From NCBI RefSeq assembly GCF_958295425.1, contig NC_081147.1, positions 6,779,290 to 6,843,289 on the forward strand: a stretch of DNA of 64,000 nucleotides, in the 5' to 3' direction. Below, one piece after another: positions 50,511 through 63,078 of this stretch; positions within the stretch are counted from its first letter, which is position 1, and each line of letters begins with the position of its first letter. The translations under genes were made by a program, and so were the position numbers. The stretch is from Solea solea. Lineage: Eukaryota > Chordata > Actinopteri > Pleuronectiformes > Soleidae. The notes under the pieces were generated by a model, which did no database searches, was not told the DNA's origin, and saw nothing but the letters and a program-made list of their open reading frames with translations.

Positions 50511-50935
50511 CTAGTAAAACACAATTTGTAGTTTTGTACCTAACTTTGTGACATACATGCATGTAACACCAGACAAACTGACTCATATAGGAATATCCCA
50601 TGAAATAATGTGATAATGTACTACACCCAGTTCCACAGTCTGTATTGTGGCATGTCTGTAGACAACTATATCTATTTAACTGTCCACCTAGTTATCAAAC
50701 CGCCAAACAATGTTCGCCTTTAGTTCTACTGTGTCCTTGATCAATGCCACAGTCAGAACCTCATCATTCAACTATTTGACAAACTCTAGTCAAACAGGAG
50801 CTACAGTGTAGGAAAATGATCAAGAAATAAAATGAGTGTCAATAAAATGATTAGCTCTCATAGAAACTTCCCATTGTGTTAACCAGTTAACCAATAACCT
50901 ATATTAGACTGGTTAGTCAGTAGTTGAGGTTTCAC
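50511..50935 (-). other. Intron between exon pieces, right arm
   Basis: Mirror of 35666-36090; nothing else seen. Confidence 0.5.
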
Positions 50936-51091
50936 CTCTCTCATGGGGATCTGGGCCCTTTGGACAAACACTGACGGGCTGCTCACGTCAAACTGTTGCT
51001 GCAGACCCTCAAGGCTCAGGTTCACCACCTTCTCATAGCAGCTGTGCATCTTAACTGGATGGAAAGCCAGCATGGAGATCTTCTCCATGTG
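50936..51091 (-). pseudogene. Exon of unidentified gene (52 codons), right arm
   Basis: Mirror of 35510-35665. The encoded 52 residues are the same as in the left arm, with acceptor and donor kept. Product not recognised. Confidence 0.6.
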
Positions 51092-51732
51092 CTGAGGAGG
51101 AAGACAAGAAGGGAGAGGAAGAGATGGATGAGGCATGGACAGATTTGGGAAAAATTTATAATTGTGTCTCACAATAAATATACTACTGCAAAAGTATCAC
51201 TAATGTTACACTAGACAAATGCTGTTTAAATCACAAACATATTTGGAATAGGAGTATAGGAATTGCGGATAGATAACATTTGTTTTGTAAAGATCCAGAT
51301 TCTTGTGCTTCAACTGCGAAAATCAGAGTGCATTTTCTATACATAATCATTATATATTGTGCTTCAATTTATTTTCTCATGTTATGGGTTTTATTTAAAG
51401 CGACACAATTTTCAACCTTCACATAATGTCTCTAAGCAGGGATGGGAAGTATTTCTGATACATGTATTAAAAAAAATACATATTTAAAATACAAAATATG
51501 CTCTTTTCTGGAGATGATGAAAAATTCCTTCAGACTTTGTACCAATATATTTCCATTATGTGTATTTTATTTAAAATACTGTAACATACATCCTTTGAAA
51601 AAAAAGTTATGACATAAGAAGACAAATTGCAGGATGCTGCTTCAGATTGGACGTCATGGTGCTTGTGCCTACTTTAATTTGCCAGGACTTGTTAAGATCA
51701 CAATTAGTTTACATAAGAATTGAATTGAGTCA
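51092..51732. other. Right-arm stretch without recognised gene
   Basis: Mirror of 34899-35509; AT-rich, with no supported feature. Confidence 0.5.
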
Positions 51733-52220
51733 AGCGATTACCATCAGAGCTGAGTTGCAAGACTTTAGAGCTCACTCTGTCGTTAACATCGATGACAGTA
51801 TAAATTATAAAAAATAAATAAATAAATATAAAAAGACAATAAATTTGTATCCGACCAATAGCGGTTCTTTAAGTCTTTTAAAAAGTTGAAAAATGTTTGT
51901 TCTCTCATGAGAGGTGTACACGTGTATCGTTCGTATTTTTTCTCCTCTGTAAAAACAATCCAACATGAGCAATCTACAAGGAATTAAATTAGGAAATCAT
52001 TCGTTTTACGAATAATAGTGACATCACCAGTTTTAGAAAAAAGATCCCACCATCAGCTTTACTTTCGCCAATAGAAATTACACTTAGACCTTTGTTCCAC
52101 ATGCTGGATACCTTTACTCTTTACTTGTGTTCAGTCTCAGTTCTTGACAACATAATATGTCAAAGTCAGTTTTCAACAAGAATTTAATTTGTTGGGCTCT
52201 AAAAGAATTTGATTGGATGC
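51733..52220 (-). mobile_element. LINE endonuclease remnant, right arm, core motif lost
   Basis: Mirror of 34399-34898. Between 51800 and 51835 an AT-rich low-complexity stretch replaces the codons for FCGDFN, so this copy is more damaged than the left one. Confidence 0.75.
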
Positions 52221-52291
52221 CATGGGCATGAAACTTTGGGGAAGGTCATAAATGTTTGGGGGGAAGCTATGGTGTGGGTTTGTCGTCATTT

Positions 52292-52335
52292 TATAATATA
52301 TATATATATATTTATATATATTTATTTTATAACAA
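52292..52335 (-). repeat. (TA)n-rich microsatellite, right arm
   Basis: Mirror of 34286-34335 with one less interrupted block. Confidence 0.9.
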
Positions 52336-52554
52336 GCTTTTCTTTTCTTTTTCTCTACCTCTACAAAAGGTGTTTCATGACCATCATCAGGCTCTGGAGC
52401 GGGGAATTCAGGAGTGGGAGAGAAAGAGCCAAAGTTGTTGCTGTAAGGGGGGCTCTCTGCTACAGCCTGCGGGTAAAGCGGGGGTGCTGCCGACTTGCTG
52501 ACTCTGACCCTTATACCTATTCCAAGCCCTACCAGTAGAGGTCCCCCAAACCCC
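52320..52554 (-). mobile_element. Proline-rich fragment, possible LINE ORF1 tail, right arm
   Basis: Mirror of 34058-34300. The encoded stretch is the same apart from PDDG for PDDD. In this arm the frame runs on past the microsatellite to 52173. Confidence 0.4.
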
Positions 52555-52555
52555 A

Positions 52556-53400
52556 ATTTATGAGCTGGAATAAAATGATATCAAAGTTTAGTTGGGGTGG
52601 CAAAAGACCCACGATAAGACTGGAAACTCTCCAGCTGCCAAAAGAAGAAGGAGGGATGAGACTTCCAAAATTAAAGGAATACTACCATGCGGCCCAATTG
52701 AGATATATTGTAGGTTGGTGCAAACCAGACACAGTGAAATGAAATAGAAAAAGAGTTTGGAGAAAACGCAGTACAGAATATAATTGGGGATAAAGAAACA
52801 TACAAGAAGATTCAAAACCAAATAGACACAATCACGATGTTCACATACAAAATATGGTTCAGCATAATAAAAAAATATAAGATACAGAAAGACACTAATT
52901 TATTGAATATGATAGCAATTTTACACCGACTAGGTACGATATAGGATTTAAACAGTGGACAACCAAGGGAATCACAGCATGGGGTGTTTTGGTCATAGAT
53001 GACAGCTTGAGAGTTTCCAAAATATGACAGAAAAAAAGGATTTAGATAATCAATCATGAATTCTGTGGATTCCTGCAACTTAGAGACTACTATATGAAAG
53101 AGATCAGGATGGACCCCTCCTGAGAAGTGAATAGTGTGATCCAGATCATCATAATCAACGCATACAAAGAAACCACAATTAGAATTATATTGGGACTATA
53201 TAAAAAAATGCTACAAAATACATTAAAAAAAAAGATGGGAATCAGGATTTAACATAAAACTTAGTGATGAAGATTGGCTAAGATTGGTATAATCTGCCAG
53301 ACATTAACCTCATGTATGAAACAAAGTGATTTTGAAGCAGAAACATATTTAGGTTACAAGGTCAGAGCTGCAGTGACTTCCTCACAAGTTTTTTTTTTTT
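52556..53400 (+). mobile_element. LINE 3' half, decayed, right arm
   Basis: Mirror of 33160-34056. After the 60-codon piece at 52560-52742 the sequence continues as KIWFSIIKKYKIQKDTNLLN, then KQWTTKGITAW and FLQLRDYYMKEIR in broken frames. About 65 bp of the 3' end present in the left arm is missing at ~53388, where a T-tract follows directly. Confidence 0.85.
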
Positions 53401-54025
53401 AATCAGTCTTGAATATGTCAAAGATTACCCACAATATTAACTTTGAAGCATTGTTAGTTTTGTGTAGCATCAGATAAAACATGTACTCCCTCCCCTCTTA
53501 ATTTGAAAAGAGGACATTTGTAATATGGAAATAATTGAATATTTGGTGGTTTTGAGGAGGACTGATGCAGGACAAAAGTATTAATCTTTTATGACAACAA
53601 TTCTTGGGAGTGAACATTCCTGCCATATACTCAAGTGTATGGTGAAAACAATGTTCAGTGTTCTATTGATCTATTAATAAAATGTTTTCATTTGAATTCC
53701 AATTTGCCAAGAGACCTTCTTACAAGAAAGTGTGCCATATGCACTAACACAGTGGAAATGAATCATAATGAAGCCTGAGGGTTAAGGAAACAGTTTGTCA
53801 TCAACTAAATACTGTAGGTGTCCAAAGCCTGAGGGTCAACCTCTTTCCCCGGATGAAGCAGAATCCAGTCACGTTAACTGTGCGTTGTAAGAATGGAAAA
53901 GACTGTCATAAAAAAAAAATAATAATTACAACACCCACACTGTATCAACATTCAGAGTGGACCTAATTTTTAAGAATAGAGGGATAGATTTAGTGTATAG
54001 CCTACTTGTTAAATAGACAGGATAC
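53401..54025. other. Right-arm stretch without recognised gene
   Basis: Mirror of 32528-33159; no supported feature. Confidence 0.5.
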
Positions 54026-54240
54026 CTGCAGCAGCAGCACCAGCGAAGCTCTCTGAACAGATCAGCAATGTGACCCACAGTCCTCACAACCGAAGACGCA
54101 GCCGAAACACAGCAAGCGGTTCCGCGAAAACGGGAGCTTTGCAGCTGCGGGTCCGGGTGAGAGGACATCGGTTCTCACAGTGGAACTGTTCAGACAGAAA
54201 GTCTGGCTCCCGTGTAACGTCGCAGACAACACCATCTCAG
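54026..54240 (-). promoter_or_regulatory. CpG-richer element, possible promoter or first exon, right arm
   Basis: Mirror of 32320-32527. The MSSHPDPQ frame is identical in both arms, making this one of the best-preserved parts of the palindrome. Confidence 0.4.
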
Positions 54241-54495
54241 AGATAGGATACTGACTGCATTTAAACACTAAACTTTCGCAAAAAACAGCAAAGCGAAAAA
54301 GAAAAAAAAGAGCATGGAACATTTACATGTGCATATATTATTATTAACTATATTTCGATTAATGCGTGTGTGTTTAAATACATGTGTATGTATGTATTTT
54401 CAATGAGTGAAAAGACGTAGTTACTGTAATTAACGAACACATTTTAGCAATGGCCTGTTGTTTAGCTCATTATAATAATGTAAAATTTCACTTAC

Positions 54496-54646
54496 CTCTA
54501 CATTTTTGAGCATCTTCCTGTGACATGTCAATAGCCTTCCCCAGTAATTCCTTGGTCAGCGACTGATGCTGCAACTCCATTACATGTTCATTCACCTGCT
54601 GAGCAGACACTAACCTGTTCACGTTTTGGATATTAATCCGCTGCTG
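54496..54646 (-). pseudogene. Exon of unidentified gene (50 codons plus 1 nt), right arm
   Basis: This is the intact mirror of 31891-32057. It has 151 nt and reads QQRINIQNVNRLVSAQQVNE, then HVMELQHQSLTKELLGKAID and MSQEDAQKCR, between accacag and gtaagtg. It ends in phase 1, whereas the next recognised exon piece (51091) starts in phase 0. At least one exon between them is therefore unrecognised or lost, unless they belong to different genes. Confidence 0.6.
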
Positions 54647-55314
54647 CTGTGGTGGGGAACTACGTTGCGTTGGAGTGTGATGATGGTCGATAATTATCTT
54701 AAAGCTACAGTAGTAGTTGAAATAAACTGCCCCTTTGTTTCACCATGCATGCATTGATTTTTTGTAATAAAAACATTACAGATTAATCCTCTGCATTCTT
54801 TGTGCTTTTGGATTTTTTTTTGAGGATATCTTTGGCTGTGTTGATGCAAATTGCTTCAAATTTGGTGTAGGTGAAGTTATTTTCCACTGTCAGGGAATAT
54901 CAACATTTTTCATTATCATATAACACACTATTCAATCAATATCTGAAGCTAAAATGATGTGGGTGTATTTTAGGGATATCATAGTATGGTGTGAATGTGG
55001 GTTTAGGAATAAATGTGTGTGTGTGTGTGTGTCTGTGTGTCTGTGTGTATGTGCAACTCCAGGCACTTCTTGTTCTCACATCAAGTTCAAATCGACATGA
55101 TACACAGGCACCTACACCTACAAAGAGGCTCATACACACATTCACTCCTTTGAGTAAAAAAAAAAAACAGGCATCTTGAGGGACTTCAAAGACTTGCCCT
55201 CTACATGAACCCAAACAAAAGTCTGGTTTTGTTTACACAGGTGCAAATTACAGGTAAACACAATGTTTCACTTTGTTTGGGGCTCAATTCATCCTGACTG
55301 TCAAAGACACAGCC
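54647..55314. other. Right-arm stretch without recognised gene
   Basis: Mirror of 31199-31890; only the CA repeat at 55014-55053 is recognised. Confidence 0.5.
55014..55053 (-). repeat. (CA)n microsatellite, right arm
   Basis: Seen as gtgtgt on the plus strand. It is shorter than the left-arm copy. Confidence 0.95.
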
Positions 55315-55359
55315 TCAGACGCTGAAGAGCTCGACCTCATCAACATCAGTCACAATGTA
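55315..55359 (-). pseudogene. Candidate terminal exon fragment, right arm
   Basis: Identical to 31154-31198, with the acceptor ctttttctttttcag kept. The same caution applies. Confidence 0.3.
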
Positions 55360-55766
55360 CTGAAAAAGAAAAAGGCTAAATAATTTATCAAAACTAACCC
55401 TAACCCTATCATATTATAGTGATTACATGTAAAATAATTACATCAAATCAAACATATGCTAGATGTTTTGTATGACCTGTGTGAATATCCGTTTTTGATG
55501 AAGTTTAAAATCCATAATTTGTATTAGTAGTGTATGATTTCACTTTCACTGAACTCAGTACCACTTATACTTCATATACTAGTAGTATGGAGTACTTTTA
55601 CTGTATACGTTTTGGAGGAATATAGGGTCAAAGTTCACTTTTTGCAACAAACAATAGGGTAACATTTTTTGATGAAGTATAAAATCCTTATTTTTTATCA
55701 GTAGTTTATGATTTTTACCTTATAAGATGTTAACTTCATATTATAGGACAGTAGAAAAAAGATTAA

Positions 55767-56620
55767 AATACCCTCGATCAGCCTTAGTCCCTGATACACA
55801 TACGGAAAAATCAGACTCCTGGCTTAATGCCTTTAGGAATTATTACAAAAAACACACCCGAACGGCTGACCTTTGACCTTTCCGTAGGTTGCACAGGTCT
55901 GAAACTCTGCACCCGGGATAAGCCTAAATCCCTGATACACATACGAAAAAATCAGACTCCTGGCTCAATGCCTTTAGGAATTATTACAAGAAACACACCC
56001 GAACGGCTGACCTTTGACCTTTCCGAAGGTTGCACAGGTCTGAAACTCGGCACCCTGGATCAGCCAGGAGTCCCTGATACACATACGGAGAAATCAGCAT
56101 CCGGGCTCATTGCCTTTAGGAATTATTGAAGAAAAGACAGTTTCCCACCTTTCTTACGTTTGAATTTTACAGACTGTGTTTTTGGCAATTTTTTTTGGCC
56201 GTGGGAAAAAAGCCCAAAGTCCTGTGTCCAAAAACTGAAAATCAGGTCATGTCAGACTCTATACAGTCTTAGACCCTTTGGCCAGAGTGGAAGTTTTGGA
56301 GGAACTACATTTCTACAGGTCGCAGGAGTGTGAATATTTCATTTGTCGTTTGGGCTCCCAAGACGAGCGGAACGACGAGGGTACATTAGTATGTCTTATT
56401 AGATGTTAACTTTATTTGTGAGGTTTATGTTATGGGACAGTAGAAAAATGAAAAAAAAATCAGAAAACAGCCGTATCCCTGCTGAATGCGCACAAAAACA
56501 GAGACAAATAGAAAAACACATCCAAACAGTGAAATCATTATAAATTCAAACACTGAGGGTACATCAATATACCTTATAAGATGTTAACTTCATATTATAG
56601 GACAGTAGAAAAAAGATTAA
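55767..56620 (+). repeat. A-C-B unit R2
   Basis: It has about 2.56 A monomers, C at 56128 (ccgtggg haplotype, ggcaattttt) and about 1.2 B monomers. It is the smallest complete unit of the right block and the first after the palindrome. Confidence 0.9.
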
Positions 56621-58788
56621 AATACCCTCGATCAGCCTTAGTCCCTGATACACATACGGAAAAATCAGACTCCTGGCTTAATGCCTTTAGGAATTATTAC
56701 AAAAAACACACCCGAACGGCTGACCTTTGACCTTTCCAAAGGTTGCACAGGTCTGAAACTTGGCACCCTGGATTAGCCTTAGTCCCTGATACACATACGG
56801 AAAAATCAGACTCCTGGCTTAATGCCTTTAGGAATTATTACAAAAAACACACCCGAACGGCTGACCATTGACCTTTCCGAAGGTTGCACCGGTCTGAAAC
56901 TCGGCACCCTAGATCAGCCTTAGTCCCTGATACACATAAGGAAAAATTAGACTCCTGGCTCAATGCCTTTAGGAATTATTACAAAAAACACACCCGAACG
57001 GCTGACCTTTGACCTTTCCAAAAGTTGCACGGGTCTGAAACTCGGCACCCTGGATTAGCCTTAGTCCCTGATACACATACGGAAAAATCAGACTCCTGGC
57101 TTAATGCCTTTAGGAATTATTACAAAAAACAAACCCGAACGGCTGACCATTGACCTTTCCGAAGGTTGCACAGGTCTGAAACTCTGCACCCGGGATAAGC
57201 CTAAATCCCTGATACACATACGGAAAAATCAGACTCCTGGCGCAATGCCTTTAGGAATTATTACAAAAAACACACCCGAACGGCTGACCTTTGACCTTTC
57301 CAATGGTTGCACAGGTCTGAAACTCGGCACCCTGGATCAGCCAGGAGTCCCTGATACACATACGGAGAAATAAGCATCCGGGCTCATTGCCTTCAGGAAT
57401 TATTGAAGAAAAGACAGTTTCCCACCTTTCTTAAGTTTGAATTTTACAGACTGTGTTTTTGGCAGTTTTTTTTGGCCAGGGGGAAAAAAGCCCAAAGTCC
57501 TGTGTCCAAAAACTGAAAATCAGGTCATGTCAGACTCTATACAGTCTTAGACCCTTTGGCCAGAGTGGAAGTTTTGGAGGAACTACATTTCTACAGGTCG
57601 CAGGAGTGTGAATACTTCATTTGTCGTTTGGGCTCCCAAGACGAGCGGAACGATGAGGGTACATTAGAATGTCTTATTAGATGTTAACTTTATTTGTGAG
57701 GTTTATGTTATGGGACAGTAGAAAAATGAAAAAAAATCAGAAAACAGCCGTATTCCAGCTGAATGCGCACAAAAACAGACAAAAATAGAAAAAAACATTC
57801 AAACAGTGAAATCATTGCAAAATCAATCACTGAAGGTATATATACCTATATCTTATGAGATTTTAACTTTATTTGTGAGGTTTATGTTATGGGACAGTAG
57901 AAAAATGAAAAAAAAATCAGAAAACAGTCGTATTCCAGCTGAATGCGCACAAAAACAGACAAAAATAGAAAAACACATTCAAACAGTGAAATCATTGCAA
58001 AATCAAACACTGAGGGTACCGAAGAATATCTTATAAGATTTTAACTTTATTTGTGAGGTTTATGTTATGGGACAGTAGAAAAATGAAAAAAAATCAGAAA
58101 ACAGCCGTATTCCAGCTGAATGCGCACAAAAACAGACAAAAATAGAAAAACACATTCAAACAGTGAAATCATTGCAAAATCAATCACTGAAGGTATATAT
58201 ACCTATATCTTATGAGATTTTAACTTTATTTGTGAGGTTTATGTTATGGGACAGTAGAAAAATGAAAAAAAAATCAGAAAACAGTCGTATTCCAGCTGAA
58301 TGCGCACAAAAACAGACAAAAATAGAAAAACACATTCAAACAGTGAAATCATTGAAAAATCAAACACTGAAGGTAGATAACTATATCTTATGAGATGTTA
58401 ACTTTATTTGTGAGGTTTATGTTATGGGACAGTAAAAAAATGAAAAAAATCAGAAAACAGCCGTATCCTTGCTGAATGCACACAAAAACAGAGACAAATA
58501 GAAAAACACATCCAAACAGTGAAATCATTGCAAAATCAAACACTGAGGGTACCGAAGAATATCTTATAAGATTTTAACTTTATTTGTGAGGTTTATGTTA
58601 TGGGACAGTAGAAAAATGAAAAAAAATCAGAAAACAGCTGTATTCCAGCTGAATGCGCACAAAAACAGACACAAATAGAAAAACACATCCAAACAGTGAA
58701 ATCATTATAAATTCAAACACTGAGGGTACATCAATATACCTTATAAGATGTTGACTTCATATTATAGGACAGTAGAAAAAAGATTAAA
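56621..58788 (+). repeat. A-C-B unit R3
   Basis: It has about 5.56 A monomers, C at 57405 (ccaggggg haplotype) and about 6.3 B monomers. A two-monomer B dimer at 57806-58160 is repeated at 58163-58520. Confidence 0.9.
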
Positions 58789-60240
58789 ATACCCTCGATC
58801 AGCCTTAGTCCCTGATACACATACGGAAAAATCAGACTCCTGGCTTAATGCCTTTAGGAATTATTACAAAAAACAATCCCGAACGGCTGACCTTTGACCT
58901 TTCCAAAGGTTGCACAGGTCTGAAACTCGGCACCCTGGATTAGCCTTAGTCCCTGATACACATACGGAAAAATCAGACTCCTGGCTTAATGCCTTTAGGA
59001 ATTATTACAAAAAACACACCCGAACGGCTGACCTTTGACCTTTCCGAAGGTTGCACAGGTCTGAAACTCGGCACCCTAGATCAGCCTTAGTCCCTGATAC
59101 ACATAAGGAAAAATCAGACTCCTGACTCAATGCCTTTAGGAATTATTACAAAAAACACACCTAAACGGCTGACCTTTGACCTTTCAGAAGGTTACACAGG
59201 TCTGAAACTCAGCACCCTAGATTAACCTTAGTCCCTGATACACATACCAAAAAATCAGACTCCTGGCTCAATGCCTTTAGGAATTATTACAAAAAACACA
59301 CCCGTACGGCTGACCATTGACCTTTTTGAAGGTTGCACAGGTCTAAAACTCGGCACCCTGGATTAGCCTTAGTCCCTGATACACATACGGAAAAATCAGA
59401 CTCCTGGCTTAATGCCTTTAGGAATTATTACAAAAAACACACCCGAACGGCTGACCTTTGACCTTTCCAATGGTTGCACAGGTCTGAAACTCGGCACCCT
59501 GGATCAGCCAGGAGTCCCTGATACACATACGGAGAAATAAGCATCCGGGCTCATTGCCTTCAGGAATTATTGAAGAAAAGACAGTTTCCCACCTTTCTTA
59601 CGTTTGAATTTTACAGACTGTGTTTTTGGCAGTTTTTTTTGGCCAGGGGGAAAAAAGCCCAAAGTCCTGTGTCCAAAAACTGAAAATCAGGTCATGTCAG
59701 ACTCTATACAGTCTTAGACCCTTTGGCCAGAGTGGAAGTTTTGGAGGAACTACATTTCTACAGGTCGCAGGAGTGTGAATATTTCATTTGTCGTTTGGGC
59801 TCCCAAGACGAGCGGAACGACGAGGGTACATTAGTATGTCTTATTAGATGTTAACTTTATTTGTGAGGTTTATGTTATGGGACAGTAAAAAAATGAAAAA
59901 AATCAGAAAACAGCCGTATCCTTGCTGAATGCACACAAAAACAGAGACAAATAGAAAAACACATCCAAACAGTGAAATCATTGCAAAATCAAACACTGAG
60001 GGTACCGAAGAATATCTTATAAGATTTTAACTTTATTTGTGAGGTTTATGTTATGGGACAGTAGAAAAATGAAAAAAAATCAGAAAACAGCCGTATTCCA
60101 GCTGAATGCGCACAAAAACAGACACAAATAGAAAAACACATCCAAACAGTGAAATCATTATAAATTCAAACACTGAGGGTACATCAATATACCTTATAAG
60201 ATGTTAACTTCATATAATAGGACAGTAGAAAAAAGATTAA
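58789..60240 (+). repeat. A-C-B unit R4 with hybrid C
   Basis: It has about 5.56 A monomers, C at 59572 and about 2.2 B monomers. C begins as the ccaggggg haplotype but ends as aatatttcat/gacgagg, so it is recombinant. Confidence 0.9.
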
Positions 60241-61693
60241 AATACCCTCGATCAGCCTTAGTCCCTGATACACATACGGAAAAATCAGACTCCTGGCTTA
60301 ATGCCTTTAGGAATTATAACAAAAAACACACCCGAACGGCTGACCTTTGACCTTTCCAAAGGTTGCACAGGTCTGAAACTTGGCACCCTGGATTAGCCTT
60401 AGTCCCTGATACACATACGGAAAAATCAGACTCCTGGCTTAATGCCTTTAGGAATTATTACAAAAAACACACCCGAACGGCTGACCATTGACCTTTCCGA
60501 AGGTTGCACCGGTCTGAAACTCGGCACCCTAGATCAGCCTTAGTCCCTGATACACATAAGGAAAAATTAGACTCCTGGCTCAATGCCTTTAGGAATTATT
60601 ACAAAAAACACACCCGAACGGCTGACCTTTGACCTTTCCAAAAGTTGCACGGGTCTGAAACTCGGCACCCTGGATTAGCCTTAGTCCCTGATACACATAC
60701 GGAAAAATCAGACTCCTGGCTTAATGCCTTTAGGAATTATTACAAAAAACAAACCCGAACGGCTGACCATTGACCTTTCCGAAGGTTGCACAGGTCTGAA
60801 ACTCTGCACCCGGGATAAGCCTAAATCCCTGATACACATACGGAAAAATCTGACTCCTGGCGCAATGCCTTTAGGAATTATTACAAAAAACACACACGAA
60901 CGGCTGACCTTTGACCTTTCCAATGGTTGCACAGGTCTGAAACTCGGCACCCTGGATCAGCCAGGAGTCCCTGATACACATACGGAGAAATAAGCATCCG
61001 GGCTCATTGCCTTCAGGAATTATTGAAGAAAAGACAGTTTCCCACCTTTCTTACGTTTGAATTTTACAGACTGTGTTTTTGGCAGTTTTTTTTGGCCAGG
61101 GGGAAAAAAGCCCAAAGTCCTGTGTCCAAAAACTGAAAATCAGGTCATGTCAGACTCTATACAGTCTTAGACCCTTTGGCCAGAGTGGAAGTTTTGGAGG
61201 AACTACATTTCTACAGGTCGCAGGAGTGTGAATATTTCATTTGTCGTTTGGGCTCCCAAGACGAGCGGAACGACGAGGGTACATTAGTATGTCTTATTAG
61301 ATGTTAACTTTATTTGTGAGGTTTATGTTATGGGACAGTAAAAAAATGAAAAAAATCAGAAAACAGCCGTATCCTTGCTGAATGCACACAAAAACAGAGA
61401 CAAATAGAAAAACACATCCAAACAGTGAAATCATTGCAAAATCAAACACTGAGGGTACCGAAGAATATCTTATAAGATTTTAACTTTATTTGTGAGGTTT
61501 ATGTTATGGGACAGTAGAAAAATGAAAAAAAATCAGAAAACAGCCGTATTCCAGCTGAATGCGCACAAAAACAGACACAAATAGAAAAACACATCCAAAC
61601 AGTGAAATCATTATAAATTCAAACACTGAGGGTACATCAATATACCTTATAAGATGTTAACTTCATATTATAGGACAGTAGAAAAAAGATTAA
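60241..61693 (+). repeat. A-C-B unit R5 with hybrid C
   Basis: It has about 5.56 A monomers, C at 61025 with the same hybrid pattern as R4, and about 2.2 B monomers. One monomer has cacacacgaacgg in place of cacacccgaacgg. Confidence 0.9.
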
Positions 61694-63078
61694 AATACCC
61701 TCAATCAGCCTTAGTCCCTGATACACATACGGAAAAATCAGACTCCTGGCTTAATGCCTTTAGGAATTATTACAAAAAACAATCCCGAACGGCTGACCTT
61801 TGACCTTTCCAAAGGTTGCACAGGTCTGAAACTCGGCACCCTGGATTAGCCTTAGTCCCTGATACACATACGGAAAAATCAGACTCCTGGCTTAATGCCT
61901 TTAGGAATTATTACAAAAGACACACCCGAACGGCTGACCTTTGACCTTTCCGAAGGTTAAACAGGTCTGAAACTCGGCACCCTGGATCAGCCAGGAGTCC
62001 CTGATACACATACGGAGAAATCAGCATCCGGGCTCATTGCCTTTAGGAATTATTGAAGAAAAGACAGTTTCCCACCTTTCTTACGTTTGAATTTTACAGA
62101 CTGTGTTTTTGGCAGTTTTTTTTGGCCGAGGGAAAAAATCCCAAAGTCCTGTGTCCAAAAACTGAAAATCAGGTCATGTCAGACTCTATACAGTCTTAGA
62201 CCCTTTGGCCAGAGTGGAAGTTTTGGAGGAACTACATTTCTACAGGTCGCAGGAGTGTGAATATTTCATTTGTCGTTTGGGCTCCCAAGACGAGCGGAAC
62301 GACGAGGGTACATTAGTATGTCTTATTAGATGTTAAGTTTATTTGTGAGGTTTATGTTATGGGACAGTAGAAAAATGAAAAAAAATCAGAAAACAGCCGT
62401 ATCCCTGCTGAATGCGCACAAAAACAGAGACAAATAGAAAAACACATCCAAACAGTGAAATCATTGCAAAATCAAACACTGAGGGTACCGAAGAATATCT
62501 TATAAGATTTTAACTTTATTTGTGAGGTTTATGTTATGGGACAGTAGAAAAATGAAAAAAAAATCAGAAAACAGTCGTATTCCAGCTGAATGCGCACAAA
62601 AACAGACAAAAATAGAAAAACACATTCAAACAGTGAAATCATTGCAAAATCAAACACTGAAGGTAGATAACTATATCTTATGACATGTTAACTTTATTTG
62701 TGAGGTTTATGTTATGGGACAGTAAAAAAATGAAAAAAATCAGAAAACAGCCGTATCCTTGCTGAATGCACACAAAAACAGAGACAAATAGAAAAACACA
62801 TCCAAACAGTGAAATCATTGCAAAATCAAACACTGAGGGTACCGAGGAATATCTTATAAGATTTTAACTTTATTTGTGAGGTTTATGTTATGGGACAGTA
62901 GAAAAATGAAAAAAAATCAGAAAACAGCCGTATTCCAGCTGAATGCGCACAAAAACAGACACAAATAGAAAAACACATCCAAACAGTGAAATCATTATAA
63001 ATTCAAACACTGAGGGTACATCAATATACCTTATAAGATGTTAACTTCATATTATAGGACAGTAGAAAAAAGATTAAA
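61694..63078 (+). repeat. A-C-B unit R6
   Basis: It has about 2.56 A monomers, C at 62055 (ccgaggg with aaaaaatccc) and about 4.2 B monomers. The pattern matches units 7 and 14 of the left block. Confidence 0.9.

Larger units (their letters stand above)
48304..55716 (-). repeat. Right arm of ~25-kb inverted repeat
   Basis: This is the reverse complement of 30813-38295. It is ~70 bp shorter, chiefly from the LINE 3' loss, the CA repeat and small indels, partly balanced by an AT-rich gain at ~51800 and 16 bp gained near 55629-55644. At the outer end it passes abruptly into + strand satellite at ...gtagtttatgatttttacc. Confidence 0.95.

Noticed and set aside
55391..55410. Interstitial telomeric repeat
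   Set aside because: Only two ccctaa units in the right arm, degenerate in the left arm; too short to matter.
30813..55716. Palindrome as a simple assembly artefact
   Set aside because: The arms differ by many private indels and substitutions (CA length, 16-bp exon insertion, ~65-bp LINE loss, AT-rich replacement), which a mirrored misassembly would not produce. Read-level confirmation is still lacking.
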